Below, one piece after another: positions 25,316 through 34,306 of a DNA stretch of 58,740 nt. Numbering within the stretch: the first letter of the stretch is position 1; the number at the start of each line of letters is the position of its first letter. Position numbers and translations under genes: made by a program. A model generated the notes under the pieces. That model saw nothing but the letters and a program-made list of their open reading frames with translations, made no database searches and had not been told where the DNA came from. This DNA is from Verrucomicrobiota bacterium (GTDB lineage Bacteria > Verrucomicrobiota > Verrucomicrobiia > Opitutales > Opitutaceae): contig JAFAAS010000066.1 of the NCBI GenBank assembly GCA_023426435.1, positions 1-58,740 on the forward strand, given 5' to 3'.

Positions 25316-26068
25316 TTAAGGCGCGACAAAGCGCCCGCCGTTCACCGCGATGTTCTCGCCCGTGATGAAGCTCGCGCTCACCAGAAACAGCACCGCATCC
25401 GCCACGTCCTGCGGCTGACCCGGCCGCCCCAGCGGCACGCTCGCCGCGAACTCCGCGAGCTTCTCCGCCGGCCAGCGCGTCTTCATCACTTCCGTTTCGA
25501 TATAATCCGGCGTCACCGTGTTGGCCGTGATGCCGACGCGCATCCCTCGCCGCGCGAGCGATCGCGTGAGACCAAACATCCCCGCCTTCGCACAACTATA
25601 CGCGATCCATTCGTCGTCCGGTTTCCCCATCACGCCTTGCACCGAGGAGATGTTAATCACCCGCCCAAAACCTTTCTTCTCCATCCCAGGCCACATCGCC
25701 ATCGCGCACAGATAAGCGCCCTTCAAATCCACCGCCAAAACGCGATCCCACCATTCGTCCAGCGAAACGCTCGCCGGTCGCGGCGGCTCCACGCGCGCGC
25801 AATTCACCAAAATATCCGGCCCGCCCAAACGCTCCGCCGTCGCCGCCACCATCCGCTCGACCGCATCCCGCTGCGAAATATCCGCCACCGCCGCCTGCGC
25901 CGTTCCACCCGCCGCCACGATCTCCGCCACGACGCGGTTCGCGCGGTCTTCGCTGACGTCGTTGACCGCCACCTTGCAGCCGTGCGCGGCAAGCGCCTTG
26001 GCAATCGCGCGCCCGACACCCTGCCCCGCGCCGGTAACCACCGCCACATGTTCGGAAAGTGAATTCAT
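25316..26068 (-). CDS. Short-chain dehydrogenase/reductase
   Basis: A 250-residue classical SDR. T-G-A-G-Q-G-V-G-R (12-20) binds NAD(P); catalytic S141/S142, Y157 and K161 (A-Y-S-C-A-K) are present; the C-terminal G-x-N-I-A-V-N-G-G-R is normal. The N-N-A-G structural motif is replaced by N-C-A-R (89-92), an uncommon change. In this operon it could oxidise a free sugar (for example galactose to galactonolactone) or reduce a keto product; direction cannot be told. D38 (V-N-D) after strand 2 suggests NAD preference. Its ATG overlaps the stop of the aldolase gene (ATGA). Confidence 0.92.
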   Translation of the reverse strand: MNSLSEHVAVVTGAGQGVGRAIAKALAAHGCKVAVNDVSEDRANRVVAEIVAAGGTAQAAVADISQRDAVERMVAATAERLGGPDILVNCARVEPPRPASVSLDEWWDRVLAVDLKGAYLCAMAMWPGMEKKGFGRVINISSVQGVMGKPDDEWIAYSCAKAGMFGLTRSLARRGMRVGITANTVTPDYIETEVMKTRWPAEKLAEFAASVPLGRPGQPQDVADAVLFLVSASFITGENIAVNGGRFVAP

Positions 26069-27033
26069 GATGTTGAAATTGCTCCGTCCGCGTTCACGCC
26101 CAACTCGCCCAGCCGCGCGTTCAACCGCTCGAGCTGATCCGACGAAAGCCGTTCGAAGGGTTCACTCATGTGGTCCGCACAAATGTTCAGCAGCCCCAGC
26201 GCCGCCTTGAGCGTCCGAATCGTTCCCGGCGTGCCTCGTTCCAGCAGGTTATAAATCCCCCGACGCGCTTCCGCCGTTTTCTGAAACTCCTCGATCGCCG
26301 CCGCGTCGCCGGTTCGCACCGCCTCATAGGCGCCAACGAGCATCCGCGGAAAAACATTCGCACCCGCACACACACCGCCCGCCGCGCCAGCCCGCAAGGC
26401 ATCGATCAACAGATGCTCGTGTCCGGCAAACACCGGCCAGCCCGGACGCTCCCGCGCGAGCTCCACCAATCCCACCACGCTGTCCTTGTTTCCGGAACTG
26501 TCCTTCAATCCCGCAATCCGCTCGATCTCCATCAGGCGCCGCACCGTGTCCGGCAAAATGCCAACCTTCGTCAACGCCGGCATGTTATAAACAAACAGCG
26601 GCAACGGCGACTGCGCCGCCAGCGCGCGATAATAATTCACTACTTCGTCCTGATCCAACGGCAGGTAGAACGGCGGCGCCGCGACCACCGCGTCCGCGCC
26701 CGCCTCCGCCGCCTCGCGCATGCTCGCCACCGCTTCCGCCATCGCACAATCCGTCACCCCCACCAGCACCGGCACACGGCCTTTCACCGTGCGAGTCGCC
26801 TGCACCACGACGTCACGCCGCAACCGCCGGCTCAGGCACGGGCCCTCCCCGGTCGTTCCCAACACGAACACGCCCGTCACCCCGCCGCCAATCACGTGCT
26901 CGATCAATCGATCGAATCCCGCCGTATCCAAAGTATCGCGACCGCTCAACGGCGTGACGAGCGGCGGGACAATCCCGTCCCACTTGCTTCGCGCCGCGTT
27001 CGACGTCGTCTGCCTTTGGTCCGATGCGCTCAT
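26065..27033 (-). CDS. DapA/N-acetylneuraminate lyase family aldolase
   Basis: A 322-residue class I aldolase of the dihydrodipicolinate synthase superfamily. The Schiff-base lysine is K177 (G-L-K-D-S-S-G-N), the catalytic tyrosine is Y149 (V-Y-N-M-P), and the carboxylate-binding loop is T-T-G-E-G (60-64). Members cleave 2-keto-3-deoxy acids into pyruvate and an aldehyde, or dehydrate keto-deoxy acids. With a sugar-acid dehydratase two genes away, a 2-keto-3-deoxy sugar-acid aldolase role is the best fit, by inference. It is unlikely to be the lysine-biosynthesis DapA because of this context. Start ATG 27033 overlaps the Fe-S gene stop (ATGA); the stop overlaps the SDR start. Confidence 0.9.
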   Translation of the reverse strand: MSASDQRQTTSNAARSKWDGIVPPLVTPLSGRDTLDTAGFDRLIEHVIGGGVTGVFVLGTTGEGPCLSRRLRRDVVVQATRTVKGRVPVLVGVTDCAMAEAVASMREAAEAGADAVVAAPPFYLPLDQDEVVNYYRALAAQSPLPLFVYNMPALTKVGILPDTVRRLMEIERIAGLKDSSGNKDSVVGLVELARERPGWPVFAGHEHLLIDALRAGAAGGVCAGANVFPRMLVGAYEAVRTGDAAAIEEFQKTAEARRGIYNLLERGTPGTIRTLKAALGLLNICADHMSEPFERLSSDQLERLNARLGELGVNADGAISTS

Positions 27034-28142
27034 GGCCGCGCCCCAACGTCTTTCGCCGGTTTCGAAACGACTCCGCTTCCGCGAATCCACTCCGCCGTCA
27101 GCTCCTCGATCGTCGTGACCTTCAACAGACTCCCCGCAAACTTCGTCAGCGCAAACTTCGTGTAGGGCGAAAACGTCAGCAGCGTATCCGTCCCCTCATT
27201 ACGACGCTCCGCCACGTAATTCGCCAGTTTCTCGACGATCTTTGGATAAAGACGATCCATCACCACCGCGCCTTCGCCGGCGGTATAGGATTCTTCCTGA
27301 TTCGTCCCAAACGGAATCGCGTCAACGCCCAGCCCCGCCGGCACGTCGCCGCCATTCGGCTTCCCCTGATAGTTGCGCAGATAATCGCTCGCCAGCGGAT
27401 AGACCGCCACACGCGAGGTCCACGATCCCGCCACCCGCTTCTCCGCAATCAGCCGCGCGATGAACTCCGACGAATGCAGCACTTCGACGTCCCCCGGCAA
27501 TGGCGTGCCGAGCTCCACATAATCGCGCAGAAACGCGTCGTAGGCCGCCGGACATGACGTCACGAGCGTCTTCGCCCCCGACGCCTTCACCGCTTTCGCC
27601 ACTTCGGTCGAGAGCACGCGCGCCTCGTCGGCAAACCCGAGCACCTTCGCCGCCTTCCCGGAATCGGAGCCCGTGATGACGGACCACTGCACGCCCGCCG
27701 CCTGGAAAATCTCCTGCATCGCGGTCGCGATTTCCGGCTGATGCCTGGCCGTGTAAGGATCGATAAAATACGCGACCGAACCGCGCCCTTCTCCCGAGAT
27801 AACGCTGCGCTCCGCGGCGAGCTCGCGCACAAGCTCGACCACGGCCTGCGGCGCCTGACCCAGCTCCACCAAATGTCGCCGCGCCGCGAGAATCAGCCCC
27901 GGCTCGTCGAAATGGCTGACGCAATGCGTCCGACACGCGCCGCTCAGATCGCCGCGATAAAACGTGTCGGCATAATCCGGATCGCGCCAAAGCTCGGGAA
28001 ATGCCGACGCCCGGTCGAAGAGCAACGCGCGACCGCGCGGTGTATCCGCTTCCCGATACGTCACGTTGCCGATCGGCGCCAGGTGGCGGCACATAAAACA
28101 AAACCGGCACGCGAAGGCGGTGGATTGCTGTGTCTTGATCAT
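27030..28142 (-). CDS. Iron-sulfur protein partner of the FAD oxidoreductase
   Basis: A 370-residue protein opening with a cysteine cluster C12-x2-C15-x2-C18 (C-R-F-C-F-M-C-R-H) and a second pair C70-x3-C74 (G-A-C-R-T-H-C). This pattern is a reduced form of the GlcF/HdrB-type iron-sulfur proteins, which usually have two ferredoxin motifs and two C-C-G motifs. The later region (T-S-C-P-A-A-Y-D) keeps only a single Cys where C-C-G domains have two. It probably passes electrons from the flavoprotein encoded just upstream to the quinone pool. ATGA overlaps link it to both neighbours. How many clusters it binds cannot be settled from sequence. Confidence 0.82.
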   Translation of the reverse strand: MIKTQQSTAFACRFCFMCRHLAPIGNVTYREADTPRGRALLFDRASAFPELWRDPDYADTFYRGDLSGACRTHCVSHFDEPGLILAARRHLVELGQAPQAVVELVRELAAERSVISGEGRGSVAYFIDPYTARHQPEIATAMQEIFQAAGVQWSVITGSDSGKAAKVLGFADEARVLSTEVAKAVKASGAKTLVTSCPAAYDAFLRDYVELGTPLPGDVEVLHSSEFIARLIAEKRVAGSWTSRVAVYPLASDYLRNYQGKPNGGDVPAGLGVDAIPFGTNQEESYTAGEGAVVMDRLYPKIVEKLANYVAERRNEGTDTLLTFSPYTKFALTKFAGSLLKVTTIEELTAEWIRGSGVVSKPAKDVGARP

Positions 28143-29626
28143 GACGAAAAGCCCTTAAAACCCATCTTGCCGGGGTTCATGATGTTGTTCGGATCGAACG
28201 ATTTCTTGATGTTCTCCAACACCGGAAACGCCGGACCGTAGAGTTCCTTCATCAGCCGCCCGAGCTTCAATCCGATGCCGTGATGCTCGTTGAGCACGCC
28301 GCCTTCCTTCATCGCCGCGCGAATCGCGTGATTCCAGATGCGGTTGTAATACAGCGTCGCCTCCTCCGGATCCTGCGGCGGATTCTCCACGATGAAACGC
28401 GCGTAGAGCATGCAGCCCCACTCATACCAGTGAGAAAAATGCCCGATGTAGGACGCCTCCGGGAAGTTTTCCTCCACCGCCTTCTTCATCGCCCAGTAAA
28501 CCTTTTCGATGTTCGCAAAGGTCGCCACCGTATCGAGCGTTCCAAAGGCCTGCGGCAGGTGAAACATGTAGGGCGGATAGAAAAATTTGTAGCGGTGATC
28601 CCACCACATCTGCCCCAGCTTCTCGCCCAGATCCTCGGGGTTGTGCCGCGCGCAAATCGCCTTCGCCTGGTTCAGCTCGTATTCCACCATCTCGGCCGCG
28701 CCATCGAATCCAAAAACCAAATACGCGCCCTGCCGGTCGATGCCCAGCACCCGCTTGATCAAGCGCGCCGTCTCCGCCTCGTCGTAGAGCCGGATGACGC
28801 ACGGACGCAGCCGCTGGCGCATGATCTCCGCCCCCGCACTCATCGCCTCCGTGAGCGTCTTGAAGAGAAACGCGTGAAACTTCCGCACTTCCGGCAACGG
28901 ATGAATCTTCAACGTCACTTTCGTGATCACGCCGAGCGTGCCTTCGCTGCCGAGGAACAACTGGGTGAGATCCGGACCCGACGCATGACGCGGAACCGGC
29001 AGCGTGTTGATCACTTCCCCGGTCGGCGTGACGACCTCGAGCGACATCACCATGTCCTCCATCTTGCCATATTTCGTGGAGAGCACGCCCGTGCCACGAT
29101 GCGCCAGCAGTCCGCCGATGGTCGCGCAGTTGATCGAGCCCGGCTGATTCATCGTCGAATAGCCTTTCTTCTCCAAGGCCCATTCGAGGTGCTGCGCGAT
29201 GATCCCGGTTTCGCAGGTAACGGTCAGCGACTCCGTGTCGATCTCGAGCACGCGGTTCATGCGCTTCATGTCGAGCGCGATGCCGCGATACATCGGCAGC
29301 GCGCCGCCCTGCGAACCGGAGCCTCCGCCCCACGGCGTCACCGGAATCTTGTAATGATTCGCCACGCGCAACACGCGCGCAACCTCGTCCGCCGAACCCG
29401 CATGCACCACGAAATCCGGCTGCGGATTCGATCCGCGGCGATCATGCCACATCTCGGGAATCCAATAAAAATCGATCGAGTGGCCCAAACGATCCGCCGT
29501 GTTGGACGACACGTTTTCCGGACCGACGATGTCGCACAGTTCGCTGCGAATCATCGCCAGAACGTAGTTGGAGGTCAGCGCGCCCCGCGTGAGCGGCGCC
29601 GATGCCAAAGGAGGAGAATCGGACAT
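28139..29626 (-). CDS. FAD-linked oxidoreductase, GlcD/lactate dehydrogenase-like
   Basis: A 495-residue flavoprotein with a PCMH-type FAD domain (V-T-P-W-G-G-G-S-G-S-Q-G-G pyrophosphate loop, then G-S-I-N-C-A-T-I-G-G-L and G-S-E-G-T-L-G-V-I-T) and the FAD-oxidase C domain ending N-E-H-H-G-I-G and F-D-P-N-N-I-M-N-P-G-K. Relatives oxidise 2-hydroxy acids such as glycolate, D-lactate or alkylglycerone phosphate precursors. Together with the Fe-S protein it should form a membrane-associated dehydrogenase feeding quinone. The hydroxy acid is unknown: lactate or glycerate derived from the aldolase product would fit. ATG 29626 has an AAGGAA Shine-Dalgarno about 6 bases upstream. It overlaps the next gene by ATGA. 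Confidence 0.9.
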   Translation of the reverse strand: MSDSPPLASAPLTRGALTSNYVLAMIRSELCDIVGPENVSSNTADRLGHSIDFYWIPEMWHDRRGSNPQPDFVVHAGSADEVARVLRVANHYKIPVTPWGGGSGSQGGALPMYRGIALDMKRMNRVLEIDTESLTVTCETGIIAQHLEWALEKKGYSTMNQPGSINCATIGGLLAHRGTGVLSTKYGKMEDMVMSLEVVTPTGEVINTLPVPRHASGPDLTQLFLGSEGTLGVITKVTLKIHPLPEVRKFHAFLFKTLTEAMSAGAEIMRQRLRPCVIRLYDEAETARLIKRVLGIDRQGAYLVFGFDGAAEMVEYELNQAKAICARHNPEDLGEKLGQMWWDHRYKFFYPPYMFHLPQAFGTLDTVATFANIEKVYWAMKKAVEENFPEASYIGHFSHWYEWGCMLYARFIVENPPQDPEEATLYYNRIWNHAIRAAMKEGGVLNEHHGIGLKLGRLMKELYGPAFPVLENIKKSFDPNNIMNPGKMGFKGFSS

Positions 29627-29642
29627 AAAGGTTCCTTGAACG

Positions 29643-31172
29643 TTAAAGGATCGGTTCGTGATACACCTCGACGAGGACGTCATGGATGCGTCGATACCGG
29701 GCAAAAAGGCGTTCGTAGCTCTCCGCAGCCGCCGCGTCGGGCGTGAGTTGCGAGGCGTTGTGCGCGCATTTCTTCACCGCGTCGCGCTCATCTCGGAAAA
29801 CACCCACGCCCACGCCCGCCAGCATCGCGGCGCCGCACGACGCATCGGAAAACGCCGGCAACGTCAGCGGCACATTCATCACGTCGCACACGATCTGAGC
29901 CCACAGCGGATCGCGTGCGCCGCCGCCGATCAGCCGGATTTCGCGCACCGGGAGATTCAGTTGATCGATAACGCGCCGACAATCGCGCAACGAAAACGCC
30001 ACGCCTTCCATCACCGCGCGGATGAAGTCACCGCGTTCATGCTGCGCCGTCATCCCCGTGAAGCTCGCGCGCAGTTCCGGATCCCAATACGGCGATCGCT
30101 CGCCTTGCAGATACGGATGGAAGAAAAGTCCGCGCGCGCCAACCGGCGATTTCGCCGCCGCCGCTCCCATCCGCGTGTAAGCGCTGCCGCCCGCGCGCGC
30201 CGCCGCATCGACTTCGCTCGCACAAAACCGGTCGCGAAACCACCGCATCGAAACTGCCGCCGAATTCGTCGCCGTCGCGGTATACCACATGCCCGGCACC
30301 ACTTGCGAATACGTCAACGTCTGCGCATGCGGTCGTGGCGCATCCGTCATCACGTTGACATTGCCCGCCGTCGCGAGCTTCACGATGCACTGTCCCGCCT
30401 CCACCGCGCCCGCCGCATAAGCTTCCAACGCCGTATCCGAACTGCCGCAGATCACCGGCGTGCGTTCGAGCAAACCGGTTTCCTTCGCCGCGCGCGCCGT
30501 CACCCGCCCCGCCACCGCCGAGGGTTTCACGATCGCCGGCAGCGCCGCGATCTCCAGCCCCGCCAGCTCACAGAGTTCCTCCGACCATTGCCCGCGCGTC
30601 ACGTCGTAAAGCAACGTTCCCTGCGCATCCACATAGTCGGTGCAAAGCTCCTCCGTCAGCAGATAACGCACGTAATCTTTCACGAACAACACGTGCCGCG
30701 TCGCCTCCAAAACCTCCGGCTCGTGCTCCCGAAGCCAGCGCAACTGCGGCAACGTCCACGTCGGCGTCGGCCGGTGATGCGTGAGCCGAAAAATCTGCTC
30801 GCCATGGTTTGCGCCGAGCCACGCGGACTCGGACGCGCTGCGCTGATCCGTCCACATGATCACGCGCCGCAACGGCTTCATCGCGCCATCTATCAGCACC
30901 GCATTATGCGTCGAGCCATCGATCGCGAGCGCCGCGATCTGATCCGGTGTGATCGAGGTTTTCGTCCACACCGATCTCAGACACTCGATCATCGCCGGAT
31001 ACCAATCCGCCGCGTCCTGCTCCGCCCAGCCCGCGCGCGGGTGCTGCGTCGGATATTCCTTCGCAAACGAAGCGACAACGTCCCCGCGCGGCGTGATCAA
31101 ACTGAGCTTGCAGCCGCCGGTCCCGAAATCGATCCCGAGAAGAAGCTCTTCGCGCTGCGTTGCAGGGTTCAT
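29643..31172 (-). CDS. FGGY family carbohydrate kinase
   Basis: A 509-residue kinase of the FGGY family. Two ribonuclease-H-like lobes are visible: the N-terminal phosphate loop L-G-I-D-F-G-T-G-G-C-K, A-I-D-G-S-T-H-N, M-W-T-D-Q-R (catalytic base region), and the C-terminal I-C-G-S-S-D-T, A-T-A-G-N-V-N-V, I-R-L-I-G-G-G-A-R-D-P-L-W-A-Q-I, D-A-S-C-G-A-A-M-L-A-G. Overall most like xylulokinase/gluconokinase-type members. Substrate is unknown; its phosphorylated product could be the inducer of the DeoR-type regulator at the other end of the operon. ATG 31172 is used; an in-frame start 6 bases upstream is possible. It sits 17 bases after the IolB-like gene. Confidence 0.92.
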   Translation of the reverse strand: MNPATQREELLLGIDFGTGGCKLSLITPRGDVVASFAKEYPTQHPRAGWAEQDAADWYPAMIECLRSVWTKTSITPDQIAALAIDGSTHNAVLIDGAMKPLRRVIMWTDQRSASESAWLGANHGEQIFRLTHHRPTPTWTLPQLRWLREHEPEVLEATRHVLFVKDYVRYLLTEELCTDYVDAQGTLLYDVTRGQWSEELCELAGLEIAALPAIVKPSAVAGRVTARAAKETGLLERTPVICGSSDTALEAYAAGAVEAGQCIVKLATAGNVNVMTDAPRPHAQTLTYSQVVPGMWYTATATNSAAVSMRWFRDRFCASEVDAAARAGGSAYTRMGAAAAKSPVGARGLFFHPYLQGERSPYWDPELRASFTGMTAQHERGDFIRAVMEGVAFSLRDCRRVIDQLNLPVREIRLIGGGARDPLWAQIVCDVMNVPLTLPAFSDASCGAAMLAGVGVGVFRDERDAVKKCAHNASQLTPDAAAAESYERLFARYRRIHDVLVEVYHEPIL

Positions 31173-31189
31173 CGTCACACGTCTCCGAC

Positions 31190-31978
31190 TTACTTGATCC
31201 AGCTATGCTGCGGATCCTTGTGATTGATGAAGCCGCGCTGCACGCCGGTCATGATCCACAGGAAATACATCGAATAACCCGGCGCGTTGACCACCGGATG
31301 ATAACCGCGCGGGATCGCAATCGTGTCGTTGTTCCGCACCGTGTAAGCGACATCCACATCACGCGCATCGGTATAGATACTTTGGATACCGAAACCCTGC
31401 GGCGGGTTGAACCGGAAGAAATAGATTTCCTCCATGTCCAGCTCGTGCGGGGGATTGTCGAATTCGTGCCGATGCGGCGGAAAACTGCCCCAGTTGCCCG
31501 GCGGCACGATCGCCTCGCCGAGAAAGAAGTGCTCCGCCGGCACATTCTCATCGAGAATGATCGTCGCCTGGCGCGAGAAGTTGTCGCGACCGAGCGCCAC
31601 CGACTTCACCCGATCCGGCCCGATCAGAATCGGTTTCCCTTTTCGCTGCGACGGCGACTCCGCCACCGCGATTTCAACCTCGGTCAACGCCTCGATCTCG
31701 AACGGCGTATCCGCCGGAACATACAGCGTGTGCGGCAGACCGGCGAAAACGTTGGCGCGTTCCCCGATGTCGACAAACTCCTCGCCGCCGTCGATTCGCA
31801 CCGTGCAACGTCCGCCCAACACCACGAGCACGAACTCTCGTCCGGGCTGCGCCACGCGGTGGCGCTGCCCCGTCGACAGCACGAGCAGTCCAAAGCCGGT
31901 CAGGGCCATTTCGCGATCCCCGATTTCGAGGATTCGGTTGAAGCCAGGCGCCGGCGTGCAAGTGAGACGATGATTCAT
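31190..31978 (-). CDS. IolB-like 5-deoxy-glucuronate isomerase family protein
   Basis: A 262-residue double-cupin protein of the IolB/KduI family. The C-terminal cupin shows P-P-H-R-H-E-F-D-N-P-P-H-E (metal-binding His), M-E-E-I-Y-F-F-R-F-N-P-P-Q-G-F-G, and I-P-R-G-Y-H-P-V. IolB isomerises 5-deoxy-glucuronate to 5-dehydro-2-deoxy-gluconate in myo-inositol breakdown. The related KduI isomerises 5-keto-4-deoxyuronate from pectin. None of the other iol genes lies nearby, so the family assignment is sound but the reaction here may be a uronate or keto-sugar isomerisation. ATG 31978 is chosen as the compact start. It lies 22 bases after the GH36 gene. Confidence 0.88.
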   Translation of the reverse strand: MNHRLTCTPAPGFNRILEIGDREMALTGFGLLVLSTGQRHRVAQPGREFVLVVLGGRCTVRIDGGEEFVDIGERANVFAGLPHTLYVPADTPFEIEALTEVEIAVAESPSQRKGKPILIGPDRVKSVALGRDNFSRQATIILDENVPAEHFFLGEAIVPPGNWGSFPPHRHEFDNPPHELDMEEIYFFRFNPPQGFGIQSIYTDARDVDVAYTVRNNDTIAIPRGYHPVVNAPGYSMYFLWIMTGVQRGFINHKDPQHSWIK

Positions 31979-32000
31979 GAGGTTGATTCCGACGACTGGA

Positions 32001-34262
32001 TCATTCGACGCGATCGAGCACGACGACGGTCCCATCGAGGCTCTGCGACGGGAACTTGAAGTGCAGCCCATGCCCGCCCAGCCACGCGCCGCTCACGCGT
32101 TCGCCTTGTTCGAGCATTTTTTTCGGATGCAAAACCGACATGCGATACTGCGCCTTCGCGTCCAGGCCGCGCAGATGGATCGGTTGCGAGAAGATCGAAT
32201 ACAATTCGCGCGAGCGCTGCATCACGAACAACACGACTTGCTTCTCGTCCCGCGAAACAAACTGGAACGCCACCAAGCCCGGATCCTCCGGCTCCGTGAG
32301 CCGGAACAGCGTGCCATTCTGCACCGTCGGCCGGATCGTCTTATAAAACGCCACCAGCTCCTTCACCCGCGCGAGTTCCTCGTCGGTCAGCTTGTTGAAA
32401 TCGAGGCTGAGCCCCAGCGATTCGGTCATCGCAACCACAAAACGAAAATCGATCGACGTGTCCGGCCGCAGGTTCACGTAGCCCGTTGAACTCGCCGGCG
32501 GCGGCACGCGGCCCATCAACACGCGCGGCGCATAGGCGAAACTGAACCCTTGCTGAATGCCGATGCGATCGAGCGAGTCGGTGTTGTCCGAGGTCCAGAA
32601 CTGATCGACACGCTTGAGAATCCCGAGGTCGATGCGCGAACCACCGCCCGCGCAGGACTCGAACTCCACTCCGGGATGGCGCGCGCGAACTTCATCGATG
32701 ATCCGGTAGAGATTGCGGGTGTATTTCACCCAGACCTGCTGCTGCTGTTCCGGCGGCAGACCGAGCCAGCCGGGCGCGCCGACGAGGAAGTTCATGTCCC
32801 ACTTGAACAACTTCACCCCGCAATCCGTCACCAAATCGCTCATCTTCTGGATGAGATAATCGGCGACGTCGTCGCGCCCGAGATTCAGCGGCAGCCGCAA
32901 TCCCGGCCCGTGCGAAACGAGATCGCGTCCTTCGAAATTGAGCACCCAATCCGGATGCGCGCGGTAAAGATTGCTGTTCGGATTGATCACCTCGGGTTCG
33001 ATCCAAAGACCGAAATCCATGCCGAGGCTGCGCACGTAATCCGCGAGCGGCCGCAACCCGTTCGGGAACTTCACGCGATCCACTTCCCAATCGCCGAGCC
33101 CGGCGTTCACGTCGCCGTTCGTGCTATACCAACCCGCGTCGACGAGAAACAACTCCACGCCCACGTCCGCCGCTTTCTTCGCCAGCGCCATCTGGTTCGC
33201 CTCGTTCACCTCGCGTCCATAAATCTGATACGAATTGAACCAGACCGGACGGACACGCGCCTCGAGGCCGTTGGGCACGATTTCCTTGAGCTGAAATTCA
33301 TGCAGTTGCCGCGACGCACCGCCGAAACCGTTTTCCGTGTATCCACCGTAGAACGACGGCGCTTCGAGGCTTTCGCCCGGCTGCAGCACATACGAAAAAT
33401 CGAAAGGATGCATCCCGCCCGTCACCCGCACCTGCGCGAGCGGCGTCCGCTCGACCGCGAGCCGCCAGTTTCCACTCCACGCGAGCGCGCCGAACCAGAC
33501 CCTTCCGTTTTCCTCCGTCGCTTCGCCGCCCGCATCGATCGCGAACCAGGGATTCGATTCGAATCCCGTCCGACCCGAACGGCTCTGCAGCTCCTTCGTG
33601 CCCGGCTGAATCATCTCGCGATAAACATGCGCCTCGCCCGCCCAGTGTCCGGCAAGATACGTCAGGCGGTAGTCGAGATCGGGCGGCAGGTTCCACACGC
33701 CCGATTGGAAACTTTCGACCGTGATCGGCGCCTTCGTGCGGTTCGTGATCGTGGCCTGCTTCTCGATGATCCCGACGTCCGGATAAACGCGATAGCCGAT
33801 CGTCACGAAGATGTCGTGATTCTTGTCCTTCAACCGAATCGAGAGCGCGTTCTCCTTAATTTCGTCGGAAACGTAGCGGAGAATCAGATCGCGCACGCCG
33901 TTCGCCGACGTGACTTTCAAACACGGCTCCTCGAGAAGCCGGCCCTGCCAGCCGGGAAACTCCTCGTTGCGAATTCCCTGATAACCGCGCGACGATTGAT
34001 TCCACGCGAACGCCAGCGGGAACGTCTGCGGCGTCAGGCTCGTGACTTCGGGCAGCAGCCCGCCCCAATAAATATGCTGCACGCCGTTGTCCTTGTTCAG
34101 TCCGAGAATGTAGGTGTTGGACTTCGTCGAAAGCGCCCAGCCTTTCAGCGCCGGCACGCGTTCGATCGCGGCCGCGCGAACATCGCTCGCGCCGACACCG
34201 ACGAACAGCAGCAACAGGGCGGGGATCACGGCAAAGAGGGGGAAGCGATGTATCTGTTTCAT
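32001..34262 (-). CDS. Exported GH36 alpha-galactosidase
   Basis: A 753-residue protein with a Sec signal (F-A-V-I-P-A-L-L-L-L-F-V-G-V-G-A, then V-R-A-A). It has the GH36 layout: N-terminal beta supersandwich, a TIM barrel with W-F-N-S-Y, V-D-A-G-W-Y, W-I-E-P-E, nucleophile D489 (F-K-W-D-M-N) and acid/base D559 (W-T-S-D-N-T-D-S-L-D-R), plus a C-terminal beta domain. It hydrolyses terminal alpha-galactosides. The signal indicates periplasmic action, after uptake by the TonB receptor encoded first in the operon. This is the only obvious hydrolase in the operon, so it defines the likely substrate class. The mutarotase-like gene lies 44 bases upstream. Confidence 0.94.
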   Translation of the reverse strand: MKQIHRFPLFAVIPALLLLFVGVGASDVRAAAIERVPALKGWALSTKSNTYILGLNKDNGVQHIYWGGLLPEVTSLTPQTFPLAFAWNQSSRGYQGIRNEEFPGWQGRLLEEPCLKVTSANGVRDLILRYVSDEIKENALSIRLKDKNHDIFVTIGYRVYPDVGIIEKQATITNRTKAPITVESFQSGVWNLPPDLDYRLTYLAGHWAGEAHVYREMIQPGTKELQSRSGRTGFESNPWFAIDAGGEATEENGRVWFGALAWSGNWRLAVERTPLAQVRVTGGMHPFDFSYVLQPGESLEAPSFYGGYTENGFGGASRQLHEFQLKEIVPNGLEARVRPVWFNSYQIYGREVNEANQMALAKKAADVGVELFLVDAGWYSTNGDVNAGLGDWEVDRVKFPNGLRPLADYVRSLGMDFGLWIEPEVINPNSNLYRAHPDWVLNFEGRDLVSHGPGLRLPLNLGRDDVADYLIQKMSDLVTDCGVKLFKWDMNFLVGAPGWLGLPPEQQQQVWVKYTRNLYRIIDEVRARHPGVEFESCAGGGSRIDLGILKRVDQFWTSDNTDSLDRIGIQQGFSFAYAPRVLMGRVPPPASSTGYVNLRPDTSIDFRFVVAMTESLGLSLDFNKLTDEELARVKELVAFYKTIRPTVQNGTLFRLTEPEDPGLVAFQFVSRDEKQVVLFVMQRSRELYSIFSQPIHLRGLDAKAQYRMSVLHPKKMLEQGERVSGAWLGGHGLHFKFPSQSLDGTVVVLDRVE

Positions 34263-34306
34263 AATTACGTTTGGGTGTTTTCTGTCTGACCGACGGCTGT
34301 CCTGAA

